A stretch of DNA of 64,000 bases from Saccharina japonica (GCA_008828725.1 MEHQ01003854.1:472652-536651); one strand, 5' to 3'; positions 36,900 through 47,568 are shown, counted from the stretch's first letter. The notes: generated by a model not told the origin, from the sequence alone. A program made the numbers and translations.

Positions 36900-38746
36900 T
36901 GTGCGTTTATGAGGGAGGAGCACGCCTTTTTGCAGCAGCAGCAGGGAGGAGAGAGCTCTTGGCGCCACTTCGTTCGCAATTTGATGGCAACGGGTGGCCT
37001 CGTATATAGCCTGCCTCCTAAGCTTATCTAGCTACTGCGTCTAGTCTCAGATGTGCTGGCAAGCCGCTTTGGGACGCCGAGCCACGCCAGAGAGCAAGCG
37101 ATCACTTGCGCCCTGCTGGGAGAATGCTGGGCGAGGAGATCAGACCTATAGACTGTGAGGAGGTGCGGCAGGATCGCGGTCACGGTTCAAACTCGCACCC
37201 ATAAATTAAATGAAATTATAGGGCCCGTACAAACGAGGAATACAAAACCTAAAAACAAAACTTTTAGGTTTTGGGTGTAGAATGTAGAATCTAGAGATCA
37301 TGAATGAAACAAAGATGATATGATATGTGATATGATATGAGAAAAAGTTGATATTGATATGATATGTGATAAATCATATCACATGATATTAATGATATAT
37401 CATATCATATCATATGATATGTGATATGATATATGATTGGTGTGCTTGAAATTAACTGGATTTTTTACATTTTTTTATTTTATTTGTGCGACGTCGAACA
37501 AACCACCGACATATACATGCTGTGCGAGCGTACCCTGATGCCCCATGCCAGGCAGGCGATCACAGGCGGGCAGCCACGGCTGAGAAACGTCGAATTCTAT
37601 CTTGATTCATGTATCATTTCATATCATATCATATCATATCATATCATATCATATATCATATCATATATCACATGATATATCAACTTTATTGGTACCGACC
37701 TTTATTACGGAGACATATTAAATAGAACCTACTACTGTATACACTAAAGTATACCAGGTATATATTTACCTATTTTTACTAACAATATTTGGTCCTATTT
37801 ACTATGGTCCCCCGTAAATAGTACGTACAGTAGTGTAGAATCGAAGATGGTGTACAAACGCAGGATACGCGTGAAAACATATCCTTATTAGGGTTAGGTT
37901 AGTTATTTTGTCCGCTATTGTACCGGCCCCGCCCTGGCATGGTTCGGCCATCTCGCCAGGGCTTCTGTCATTACGGTTGTGAGGTCTGTTTGGGCCCACG
38001 GGAGCGCGTTCCGCGGGCGCATTTTGACCCAACCCCCAAATGTCCGTAAAACCAGGGGGTATACCCCCAAATGACGATTTACCTTATAAAAAAGCGAAAA
38101 ACAAAAGCGAAAACGAGTCAACGGTCAAGGTGGAAGGCCAGCAGTAATTCACCACCCAGCTGCGGTAGAGGCGACGCCCAGCCCTGACAAAAGAGGAGAG
38201 TGTGTCCACATACATGACTAGCCGACCATACTCTGCTGCTGCAATGGCGCCCGTGCCCGTAGCCTGGAGCGCGAGATCTGCGCTGGATAAAGTATACGGG
38301 TACTGCTTGGGTACTGTGCAAAAAGTTTCACCGCTTGCTTGCTACAACAGATGATTTTTGAAAATGTACAGCAGCACGCAATTCGACTTGGACCGCCCCA
38401 TGAGCCATGGTTTTGGCTGCGGCGTTGAACACTGCATTGCCTGGCACCAGCGGCATGTTGTTCGCGCATTCTCTGCTCCCTGTCTTCTGGCTGTCTAGTC
38501 TACGGGGCGTTCGTAGCTGCGGTTGTCGCCATGATCTCCCTTTTGGCTGGGCTGTTCGTTCTTCGTGTTTTGTTACAACTTCCAGTTCGAATCAAAAGTT
38601 TGATGTCTACATTTGGTCTACATCCTCATTGGTTCGAATCGTTCTACGATATCGAGCATCTTTTTTCCAAATTTTCCAATATTTTTATCCGAAAAAAACA
38701 GGAAAAGCAAGAAAAACTATATGATACTCGGTATATTTAAAAAGAA
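36900..38746. other. Region between YHS gene and the large ORF: microsatellites
   Basis: Contains the YHS promoter side, then a GATAT/ATATC pentanucleotide array in opposite orientations (37315-37440 and 37615-37682) that could fold back. Base composition turns AT-rich after about 38580. TATATTTAAAAAG (38732-38744) is a TATA-like box directly before the large ORF. No other gene recognised. Confidence 0.5.
38732..38744 (+). promoter_or_regulatory. TATA-like element before the large ORF
   Basis: TATATTTAAAAAG ends two bases before the first ATG; if it is a TATA box, transcription would start inside the open frame and favour the ATG at 38909. Confidence 0.35.
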
Positions 38747-41700
38747 ATGAGTTTTATTAATCAAAATTTAAATAATCAAAAAAAAGTCTACAGAGTAGAC
38801 ACGCCCCCCACAAGTTCACAATCCCAATCGACCATCTCATCCGGTACACCACATCGTTTACGAAACATCTTGTACACTTCGTCCTATACACTTCGTCCTA
38901 TAGACACCATGTCCGAAAACTCTCCGGTGAAAGCTGTCATGCTTGGGGTCGGGGGGGTCGCATTGTCTTACGCCGCGGAAACGGACACGGGGGAAAATGT
39001 GATGAAGACTTGTTGTACTCAGCTAATAAAGGAAAAGGTCAAGAAACTGCTGGGAATCTTCGACGAAGTGGTCGAGAATGGAACTCGTGAGGCCCAGGAA
39101 ACACAGGAAACACAGGAAACACAGGAAACGTTCGAGGCCGACAAGGATGACGAAAGCTATGTCACGGCTTCCGAGGGGGGCGATACGGAGGACGATACGG
39201 AGGACGATCCGATGGAGGTATCGTTTGACGGGGACGGGAGGAAGTTTTATCAGAAAGTGGTGGAAGCATTCGAGAATGGGTGTATCGATCCTGTTCACGC
39301 GAAACTTTTTGCAGAAAAAAATCTTGAGATTTTTTTCAAGAAAAAGGAATCCGAACAACAAGTAAAGGAGTTTTTGGAAGACGGCGAGTACGACGAAGAT
39401 TTTTCAGAGAAGTACTCTGAAACCTATCGTAGGAAGTTTTTGAAAGGGAAGTCGCGCAAGAAGAGGTACATAAAATCCCAAGAACGTCTCAGTTATTCTC
39501 AGCGCATCAGGCAGAAGAACTGTATTAAGAACGTTGAAGATTTCATTAACTCCTACGTTATCATCTCTGGGAACACGCAGGTTGGTAAAGCACTGGCTAC
39601 CCTTTTCGCAGAAGTCAAAGCTTACCTTTTGCACGACATTGTTCCGGTGCACCTCACTAGGAATATTACGGACGATATCGCTAAGCTTAAGGGTACGGCT
39701 GAAAATTTGGATGCGATATTGGAAGCCTATGCCAAGTACGTCAGGGAGGTTCACCCCGAATTCCACGCTTGTAAGTTCCCCAAATTGGAAATTTACGACA
39801 AGACTGATTTGGAATCATGGAAAGGGGCATTGGTTCACAGGGAAGACATTGTGCCCGGGAATATGGGAGCAGTTCCCGTGTTTGCAATATTGTCAAACAA
39901 GAACAATGTCACCGACGAAATGCCGAAAATGGGTAGGCCTAGTAAATCGGCAAAGAAGACAAAGACGAACTCGCAAGACGCGGTAGACCGGGTGTGTGCA
40001 CTGACGAGTTTCGTCAAGACTATCCTAGAGAAGGGGTACGTTGTCCCGGAGTTTACTGCTCATAAAAATGTTTTCAACGATGACGGGGTTTCAGAAGTAC
40101 AAAAGGTTTTGATACCGAAGAGTGCTCTTGCTGCATTTTTTACCGACGAAACTGACTTGTTGATCAACAACACCATCAGGGCCACTTCGGGAATAAATGG
40201 CATAACCAAGTCGATATACTCTGTACTGAAGTCCATTACGGGTATAGACGAGAAAACGGGGGATGTTCATGTTCTGACTGGGACGTTCTTTGAAATGTTC
40301 ACCATGGTAGTGGACGTTACCGCTACGATAGGTTCGTTGCTGTATGGTGAACTTGAAACCGATAACAGGACGACCAAATTGGTAGAGGTTATGCCCAGTA
40401 TTTACGGCCACCAGTTTGACGGGAAGGGTTGCAAGGGGATAGAAAAACACGAGTGCAACGACATGTCGGACGTTTTTACACACTTTTTGAAGTTTTCTCG
40501 TCAGAAAAGGTGTTCTGCTCATGCACTCTTTCTGTGCAAAGAAAAATCGACTAAGATTGCGGATCAGTTACTTCAGACTATGAAGTGTGCCGCCGAATAC
40601 ACGGACGAAAAAGTTATCCCTGTAGCCGGAAACAGTGAAGGGTGCGTAGTGTACGTCAAACACGACCTCCCCGTTGAACATGAAACGGTCGGTTCCGGCC
40701 ACAGCAACGTTGAAGAAGGAACACTCCTTGAGGTTGGGGAGGTAGTTATCCCCAAAGGCACTCTGCCCACGGGGAAACTGCACGCGACACATGCTATCAT
40801 GGACTACGTTGTGAACAGTGGCCGTAAGAAACAGACTCTCAGGAACGTATTCATGTACAAGTACGGACCCTACTGGGAAACTCATGCGAGTCTGAACGAT
40901 CGCGTCAACGCGGAGTACCATGAAAAAATATCGAAACGGGATGCTATTAGGGATCAGAGAGAGAAAAACTTCCTTCCTCGGATAGCTGCCGATGAACCAC
41001 TGGTGGCGAGTCGAAAAACGGCGTTCAACGCGGCCATTAAGGCGTGTTCTTTTGAGGAAAAGACGAAGATTAGTGTATGCGAGTACAAGATGAAGGGGAA
41101 GTCTTACCAAGTGTTTTTGGACGACTTATTCCGTTCGTTCGAACATACAGTGTCGCGAGGATTGGTAGAGACGTACTCGGAGGGAGGTGAAACTTTCAAA
41201 ACGGGCCCTCTTCTTAAGACGGCCTGTTTCGGAAGGGCTCTGTTTGATAGAGGTGCCAACGTGGAATCAGAAGAGCACCTCGGTTCTTTGACACACCTGT
41301 ACGTCAACATAGATTGTCACTACGACGCCCTCATACACGCGGCTGGGAGGATTTGCGGGAACGATTACACTAGGTGTAAGCACGACAACTGTGCGCATGG
41401 GTTGGTAGAGAACGGCGTGGAACAGATGTGCTTGCACAAAACCAAGCACATGTTTGCCTCCCCGGAGATTTTGGACATGCATGAAAAGGCTCTGATGACA
41501 AGGAAGTATTTCCTCGACATTGCTAGGAGAGACCCTGTCAATGGTGTTGAAAACATGAAAAAGAAGGTGCTCGAGGTTGCGAATTTGCTGAGAGAGTTGG
41601 GGGAAAATAAGACTCTCCTAGAAGCTAGCCTGATCGAGCAGGCCGGCGTGGACGCGTACAATCACCTGAGCATATTCTTTACCAAGGTCACGGGTGGAAA

Positions 41701-42829
41701 TTTCCAACTGGAAAAGGACTTGACCTCTACCGGCGATAAATGCAGCTCGCTGGGATTGAAGCCCAAGAAGCACGAGCAAGTGTATGGACCCGGGTGTAAG
41801 AGGAGTAATCTGGGAGAACTAGTGAGTGGGTCTGGTTCCGGTGGTTTTGCAGGCCACGTGGTGTTGTCGAAACTTCCCAACGAAGATTCTGACGCCGGTG
41901 AAGACTCGGACGACGATTTTGAAGGGGATGGGGAGGAGGTGACCCTCGACAACCAAAAAGTCTTTGATGAATTGGTGGACAAGGTCAAGACCGTGTATTC
42001 CAAGGATGTATGGGGTGTCGTCGCGAACGACGAGTTCAAAACTCATATTCTTGAACAGTGCAAGGATTTCTCGGGATTTCCTGTGCAGTACATTGAGTCA
42101 AAGACGGAGAAAACCCGTTCGGGTAAAGCGTTTGTGAAGAAGGTTTCGAAAGGTAGCAGTCAACAACAAAACAATTGTATCGTGTTGAAGACGCTTGACG
42201 GGAACGTTGTGGGGGTCAAGCAGAAGGGGAGAAAGGATAGAATCAAGGAGTCCTACGAGGAGGTTGTCACAAAGGAGCTGAAGAAAAACAACAAGAAAAA
42301 CAAGAAGATGGACAAGAAACGCAAGGCCGACGCGATGGAGTCTATGGATGTAGGCGGGGGGTCTGGGTCTGGGTCTGGGTATGAACATTTCAAGGTGGAC
42401 GAGGGGTCTGGGTCTGGGTCTGGGTATGAAAACCTCAAGGTGGACCCCAGCGCCTGGCGCGATGATTTCATGGTTTTTGTGGAAGATACTGGCAAGGAAC
42501 CTACTGTTCACTCGCGAGTGCCGCCTGACCTCAAGGAGTTTCTTATTCGTTTCGCGGAGGAGGCGGATGAATCGGAGAGCAATACGTCTCCGATTGTATT
42601 CCATGGAAGCCGTAGTTTCACGCGCTCCGAGGCTTGCCTGGTGGTGCACAGTGATAAACAGGTTCCGAGTAAGATTACCCTATCGCGCAAGGGAAGCAAG
42701 GACGCACTGAAGGAGAAGTACGAGTTGCTGTGTTCCGGTGGTTCCGGTGGTGGCGGGGGCGGGGGCGAGATTCCGACGTACCGTATCGTGGTCGATGGGA
42801 AGGACAAAAACATGATTGCGTATATTTAA
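38747..42829 (+). CDS. Intronless 1360-codon ORF, probable large-DNA-virus gene with degenerate P-loop
   Basis: Not assigned to a known family. A single uninterrupted frame of 4 kb is out of keeping with the short exons around it. Features: GNTQVGKA at residues 275-282 resembles a Walker A loop but has Ala where Ser/Thr is needed, followed by HLTRNITDD and FAILSNKNNVTDEMP, a spacing reminiscent of viral SF2-type helicases (tentative). A Cys/His cluster at about 857-904 (C..H, C-x5-C-x4-C-x-H, C-x2-H-x3-H) could bind metal. An acidic patch lies at about 1047-1065, a Lys-rich nuclear-localisation-like block near 1180, GSGSGSGYE repeats at about 1203-1230 and a Gly run near the C-terminus. ETQETQETQ is a small tandem repeat near residue 115. 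The ATG at 38909 (residue 55, context ACCATGT) is an equally good start, since upstream residues are low-complexity. A perfect palindrome CCTTTCCGGAAAGG follows the stop. A broken adenine methyltransferase lies downstream. Confidence 0.75.
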   Translation: MSFINQNLNNQKKVYRVDTPPTSSQSQSTISSGTPHRLRNILYTSSYTLRPIDTMSENSPVKAVMLGVGGVALSYAAETDTGENVMKTCCTQLIKEKVKKLLGIFDEVVENGTREAQETQETQETQETFEADKDDESYVTASEGGDTEDDTEDDPMEVSFDGDGRKFYQKVVEAFENGCIDPVHAKLFAEKNLEIFFKKKESEQQVKEFLEDGEYDEDFSEKYSETYRRKFLKGKSRKKRYIKSQERLSYSQRIRQKNCIKNVEDFINSYVIISGNTQVGKALATLFAEVKAYLLHDIVPVHLTRNITDDIAKLKGTAENLDAILEAYAKYVREVHPEFHACKFPKLEIYDKTDLESWKGALVHREDIVPGNMGAVPVFAILSNKNNVTDEMPKMGRPSKSAKKTKTNSQDAVDRVCALTSFVKTILEKGYVVPEFTAHKNVFNDDGVSEVQKVLIPKSALAAFFTDETDLLINNTIRATSGINGITKSIYSVLKSITGIDEKTGDVHVLTGTFFEMFTMVVDVTATIGSLLYGELETDNRTTKLVEVMPSIYGHQFDGKGCKGIEKHECNDMSDVFTHFLKFSRQKRCSAHALFLCKEKSTKIADQLLQTMKCAAEYTDEKVIPVAGNSEGCVVYVKHDLPVEHETVGSGHSNVEEGTLLEVGEVVIPKGTLPTGKLHATHAIMDYVVNSGRKKQTLRNVFMYKYGPYWETHASLNDRVNAEYHEKISKRDAIRDQREKNFLPRIAADEPLVASRKTAFNAAIKACSFEEKTKISVCEYKMKGKSYQVFLDDLFRSFEHTVSRGLVETYSEGGETFKTGPLLKTACFGRALFDRGANVESEEHLGSLTHLYVNIDCHYDALIHAAGRICGNDYTRCKHDNCAHGLVENGVEQMCLHKTKHMFASPEILDMHEKALMTRKYFLDIARRDPVNGVENMKKKVLEVANLLRELGENKTLLEASLIEQAGVDAYNHLSIFFTKVTGGNFQLEKDLTSTGDKCSSLGLKPKKHEQVYGPGCKRSNLGELVSGSGSGGFAGHVVLSKLPNEDSDAGEDSDDDFEGDGEEVTLDNQKVFDELVDKVKTVYSKDVWGVVANDEFKTHILEQCKDFSGFPVQYIESKTEKTRSGKAFVKKVSKGSSQQQNNCIVLKTLDGNVVGVKQKGRKDRIKESYEEVVTKELKKNNKKNKKMDKKRKADAMESMDVGGGSGSGSGYEHFKVDEGSGSGSGYENLKVDPSAWRDDFMVFVEDTGKEPTVHSRVPPDLKEFLIRFAEEADESESNTSPIVFHGSRSFTRSEACLVVHSDKQVPSKITLSRKGSKDALKEKYELLCSGGSGGGGGGGEIPTYRIVVDGKDKNMIAYI

Positions 42830-42837
42830 GCAGTAGT

Positions 42838-42851
42838 GCCTTTCCGGAAAG
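42838..42851. terminator. Short perfect palindrome after the large ORF
   Basis: CCTTTCCGGAAAGG begins nine bases after the stop codon. Giant-virus genes often carry hairpins just past the stop that set the transcript end; the match in position is suggestive only. Confidence 0.35.
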
Positions 42852-43266
42852 GGGTGGGTTGATAAGTCTGACCTTGTACGTAGCGTATATTGCCATGAAA
42901 TGTGGTTCAGACACCGTGTCGATCGATAATAACATTTAGCACTGGGAGAAAAATGTCGTCTCTGATGTCACATGGCTTGTTTCATCGGAAGGACAGAGTT
43001 TACAGTACAGATACGTAAGCTAGTTTTTTATACATTAGGTGGGGGTTAAGTGTGTGTGTGGGGTTAAGTAATAATTAATATATTAATAGTGATTACTTTT
43101 TATGTTTTATTCGCCATTATTAGGTCGAGTGATTGATTTTGAATCAAAACTCCCTTTAGCGATCATTATGAGTTCGTGTATTATGAGTTATTTTGTATGG
43201 CTTTTGAAATAATGGTTCGTTGTATCATAAGAATTTGAATATAAATATGCAACAGGTGTGTAACAT
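42852..43266. other. AT-rich spacer between large ORF and methyltransferase
   Basis: AT-rich with no open frame of note; includes GTGTGTGTGGGG and ATTAATATATTAATA. Probably viral intergenic sequence carrying the methyltransferase promoter. Confidence 0.4.
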
Positions 43267-44014
43267 ATGCCAATGACGGCGTGTCAGGGAGGTAAGGGGA
43301 CACTCGGTAAAAATATATCAAGAATTATCAAATTTGTTGAAGATGATCTACATGCCAGCGACTCTGTGTACGTTGAGCCTTTCTGCGGAATGTGCGAAGA
43401 GTTATGTTCCACATTGCTTCGCATGTGACCGATAGAAACATTATCGGAAATGATGCAAACGGGGACGTTATTCGTATGTGGACAGAAATCCAGAACGGAT
43501 GGGATCCGCCTAGGTCGTGTTCCCGTGAGGAGTTTATTGACCTAAAATCAAACCATCGTGATATTCCAAACGCAACGAGGGGATTTCTAGGATCTATTTC
43601 GTCGTATGGGAACATATTCATGGGTTATTATAGGTCACATCTTCAGCCGTCGCACAGGGATGGTGTGATTATGTTGTCGAGGGACGAAAGCGCGTTCTAA
43701 AAACATCCAAAGTTTTAGCAAACAAACGTAGATTTCACACACGGATCTTATGAAAATGTCCCAATAGACAATTCTGTTGTCTACTGTGACCCTCCGTACA
43801 TAAAAAATGGTTTTATGACAGGGCATTTTCAGGGATTTGACCACGATAAGTTTTGGAAGGTACTTCGAGAATAGTCTTCCAGAGCAACAGTGCAGTGATT
43901 ATCTCGGAAAGGGTTGCCCCTGACGACTTTGAGTGTGTATGGAGCGAGGATAAAACGTTCAGCATCAACAAACAAACATTGACAAAAACAGTAGATTGTT
44001 TGTTTTGTTCATGA
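43267..44014 (+). pseudogene. Broken N6-adenine DNA methyltransferase (D12/Dam class)
   Basis: Family enzymes transfer methyl from S-adenosylmethionine to adenine N6 in DNA. Pieces in order: GGKGTLGKNI and VEPFCGMC (SAM-binding motif I) in the frame from 43267; NIIGNDANGDVIRMW and GFLGSISSYGNIFMGYY in the next frame from 43392, stopping at 43700; VVYCDPPYIKNGF with catalytic DPPY at 43788-43799 and GFDHDKFW in a third; then IISERVAPDDFECVW in a fourth, ending TGA near 44014. At least three frame breaks mean no functional enzyme. No introns fit. Composition and gene type match phycodnavirus or phage enzymes, supporting a viral origin for 38.7-44.0 kb. Confidence 0.82.
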
Positions 44015-44723
44015 ATCTTGTTCCAACTCGCCGAACTCCCACCCAGTGCCAGACCCCTGCTCGCCCACACCCACGAGTAGAGCCCAGTACTAGTTGGTAC
44101 TCTTCCTTTCTATCTCAACCCTTCCCAGCCTCCTCTGCAACCACTCACTGCAACCTCCCAACATGATGACCCTATTCCCCATCCCCTATCAATCACGTCA
44201 ACGATTCAGTACCTCTCCACAAACTCCAGATTTCCTTCGTTCAATCTTCCACTTTATTTATACATAACTATATTTCGAATCTCGAAAAACACTCCACGAA
44301 ATTAGAACAATTTAGTTAAAAAATACCAGGGCTTGTCATGGGCCGACGCTGATGGGCCGGCCCGTCCCATCAATTTTCGATATGATGGGCCGCGGCCCGG
44401 CCCGGCCCATCAAATTTTAGTTTGGTGGGTCGCGACCCGGCCCGGCCCGTCAAATTTTCAGAGTATGGGCCGCGGCCCGGCCCGGCCCACCAATTTTTCA
44501 GAGGGTGGGCCGCGGCCCGGCCCAGCCCATCACAATTTCAAACATTCACGGCCCGGCCCGGCCCGGCCCGACCCATCGTTTTTCCAGGAGTCTCGGCCCG
44601 GCCCGGCCCATCACATGGCAGCGAGGCCCATGAGACACGGGCTCTCTATGGGCCGGCCCGACAATTTTCGTGGGCCGGCCCGTGAATTTGACGGGCCGCC
44701 CCATGGCCCGGCCCACAGGGGCG

Positions 44724-45052
44724 TCCGAAAAGTATTTTGTCGACACCTAGCTAGCTAAAATGGTCATAATGGAAAAACAATCGGAGCACTGTGATCCCTG
44801 GACGATTTAGCACAAACCAAGTTTTTCAAGTTTTGTTTTGAAATTTTCCAAAACCCAATCACTTCGTTTTTAAGACCCCCCCCTCCGAGGCTCAGGGGGG
44901 GGGGGTCTTTAAAACCAAGTGATTGGTTTTCGGAAAAATTCAGGAAAAAAAACTTGTTTTGTTCTAAATCGTGCGGCGATCACAGTGTTCCGATTGTTTT
45001 TCCATATTCTGACCATTTTAGATGGTTAGGTGTCGAAAAATTACTTTTCGGG
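44724..45052. mobile_element. Foldback MITE nested in hAT-like element 1
   Basis: Arms of about 130 bases: TCCGAAAAGTATTTTGTCGA, CACCTAGCTAGCTAAAATGG and AACAATCGGAGCACTGTGAT on the left are answered by GATCACAGTGTTCCGATTG.. and ..TTACTTTTCGGGA on the right. The tip carries CCCCCCC and GGGGGGGGG runs. Confidence 0.85.
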
Positions 45053-45299
45053 ACCCCCTCGCGGCCCATGTCTTGTCCCGTACTAAAAGGTGCATGAGTG
45101 TACGCTGACGTGATTTTGTTACAATTAATTGTTGATTTTTCGTTTTATTTTCGTGTTTTCCCGTCTGGATTTGGAGGGACAGCTGTTTTCGGCCCATGAG
45201 ACACGCCTAACCACTAACCCACTACGAGTACTCACACAATTCTGCTTCATCAACGACTTTGTCCAATGGCGTCCGTCCCGACTGTGGACCACCACCTCC

Positions 45300-45320
45300 T
45301 CGTGCTGCTGCAAAACACCC

Positions 45321-45353
<33 letters not shown>

Positions 45354-45520
45354 CGTATGCTGCAACACGCCGTACTACTGCTGCGATACAACGTGCTGCT
45401 GCAACACCCGGTACTGCTGCAAGAGTACATGCTACTGCAACACCCGGTACTACTGCTGCAATGCATTCCGCTGCCGCGGGGCGAAGCAGGGCAAGAGCGT
45501 CATGCTGCCTGCGTCGCGGA
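45300..45520. repeat. CAG/CTG-rich stretch inside hAT-like element 1
   Basis: CAGCAGCAACAACAGCAGCAG followed by imperfect GCAACACSSSGTACTGCTGC-type repeats. It keeps long open frames in several phases, which reflects the triplet repeat rather than a gene. Confidence 0.6.
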
Positions 45521-46235
45521 GACGGCGATAAGTGTCGTCCGTACACCCACTACGGTACCAAGGTTTTCATCCAACATTTGCACAAGGCATCATAGTACCC
45601 GAGGCGATTTGCCAGAGATGCATCGTACGGACGTAGCTGTTTTTGGCGGACAGCAACCCAAGTACACCCAAAACGTCGTATATAGCTGTAGTAGTATTAC
45701 ACCACATATAATAGACCGCGGCCCGGGCGGGCCCGTCAAAATACGTGGGCCACCTCATGGGCACAGTGGAGGTCGTAGTAACAGTATCGGTAGCACACCA
45801 TATATCATGGGCAGCGGTCCGGGTCGGCCCGTCAAAACACATGGGCCGCTTTTCGTGGGCCAGGCGGAGCGGCCCATGTAGAGCCCACATCTCATGGGCC
45901 GCGGCCCGGCCCGGCCCATCAAATTTCGAAAGGATGGGCTGCGGCCCGGCCCGGCCCATCACATTTCGAAAGGATGGGCTGCGGCCCGGACCGGCCCATC
46001 AAATTTTCACGGGATGGGCCGCGGCCCGGCCCGGCCCAGCCCATCACATTTTCAAATGTTGACGGCCCGGCCCAGCCCGGCCCATCATTTTTTTCAAAAG
46101 TCTCAGCCCGGCCCGGCCCGGCCTATCACTTTTTCAAAAGTCTCGACCCGGCCCGGCCCGGCCCGTCACAATTTTCAGATCGGCCCGGCCCGGGCCGGCC
46201 CGGACAAACGGCCCATGACAAGCCCTGAAAAATAC

Positions 46236-47568
46236 CAGGGCTGTTCGCGGGTCAGGAGGTGTTCAAAATGTCGCGGGTCGGGTCGGGTCGGGTCAGCAAG
46301 TGTTCAAAATATCACGGGTCGAGTCGGGTCGGGTCAAGAGGTTTGCAAATCTCACGGGTCACTTGCGGGTCGGGCCAGAATGATCCGCGAGTTGTTTTCC
46401 ATTGACCCGCGGGTCGGATCCGTGGGTCGAACCCGCGGATCTGGCCGGCAGACCCGGATTTTTCCTATATTACTGCTTCCTGCCCGAGGGCTACTCTCGT
46501 CTCAGCGGGTCGGACCCGCGGGTCCCAAACCTTTAACCTTAACACTTCCTGCCCGTCGTGCCGGTACCCCGAGTGCATCATAGCGTGCAGAACGATAATA
46601 AAATATACCAGGTACCTGGTACTACTGTGCATACCAGGCATACGTTTGACGAACTCCTGGTCGGATGACACCACACAAACCCTATCTCATGCTCACACGT
46701 TCTCCAGACCCACTACTCGTATAGACAGGCCGCAAATCAATGCAGGGAACAAGAAGATGACACATGACAGCAGCAGTATAACAACAAGGCAGACATGCAC
46801 CAATTATTGTACAATTGATGCATGTCACAAACTTATGGATGGATACATTAGTACGCTTGCCCTCGCCGGAGGCGGCATAGCCGGCCCGCTTTCCCGGGCG
46901 GAAGCAGAAGCCATCTTGGGTCAGAGCTATCGGGTCGACCCGAGAAGAAGGCGTGGTAGGCACGGCAATGTGCGGGATGTGGGTCTATGTCTCTCTCTTC
47001 ACGAAAATCTTCGCGAGCACACACCACTATTATAATTCAAAAACAAGAGCAAAAAAATGCAAAAAAACACAAAAAAGCACGACACTCTAGGAATAGTATG
47101 AGGGACCAAGGCCCAACCAACGGACGAACGAGCAACGAGTACAGAATGGACCCGCGAGTTTTTATCTTTTGACCGGCGAGAAATATCACGGGTCCAGGCG
47201 ACCCGACCCGTATGAAACCCGTATCTCACGGGTCAATCGGTATCTGGCGGGTCGGCTCAGGTGGGGTCAGGAGGTGTTCAAAATATCACGGTTCAGGTCG
47301 GGTCGGGTCAAGAAGTTTGCAAATCTCACGGGTCGGGTCGGGTCGGGTCGGGTCAAGAGGTCTCTAAAATGTCGCGGGTCGGGTCGGGTCATGACCCGAG
47401 ATCTCAATTTTTTCGCGGGTCGGGTCGGGTCACGACCCGACATCTCGATTTTTCGCGGGTCGGGTTGGGTCATGACCCGATATCTCAAAATTATTGCACG
47501 CCTCCTGACCCGACCCGACCCGACTCGACCTGACCCGTGAGGTTTGACCTGACCCACGAACAGCCCTG
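46236..47568. mobile_element. hAT-like element 2 with GGGTC subrepeats
   Basis: Starts CAGGGCTGTTCGCGGGTCAGG immediately after the target duplication of element 1 and ends with the inverted partner CGAACAGCCCTG. GGGTCGGGTCGGGTCA blocks alternate with GTTCAAAATATCACG and GTTTGCAAATCTCACG near each end, mirrored in the right half. The right flank is poly-A, so its own duplication is ambiguous. The non-repetitive middle (about 46560-47160) has no transposase. Confidence 0.82.

Larger units (their letters stand above)
44327..46227. mobile_element. hAT-like element 1 with GGCCCGG subrepeats and exact 8-bp TSD
   Basis: Begins CAGGGCTTGTCATGGGCC and ends GGCCCATGACAAGCCCTG, perfect 18-bp terminal inverted repeats. 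The flanking octamer AAAAATAC is identical on both sides (44319-44326, 46228-46235). 8-bp duplications and CA-GGG type ends are typical of hAT transposons. Inside, near both ends, GGGCCGCGGCCCGGCCCGGC blocks alternate with short AT spacers (CATCAAATTT.., CATCACATTT..) at about 30-38 bp. The middle is occupied by a foldback element (44724-45052) and a CAG-rich stretch. No transposase, so mobilisation must have been in trans. Confidence 0.88.

Noticed and set aside
39404..42935. Long minus-strand ORFs opposite the 1360-codon frame
   Set aside because: Shadows of codon usage on the other strand; no family motifs.
45129..45881. 250-codon plus-strand ORF
   Set aside because: Several frames are open together because of CAG repeats and GGCCC arrays; composition, not a gene.
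44327..46227. CpG island or rDNA-type GC block
   Set aside because: The GGCCC arrays have exact terminal inverted repeats and a target duplication, so a transposon explains them.
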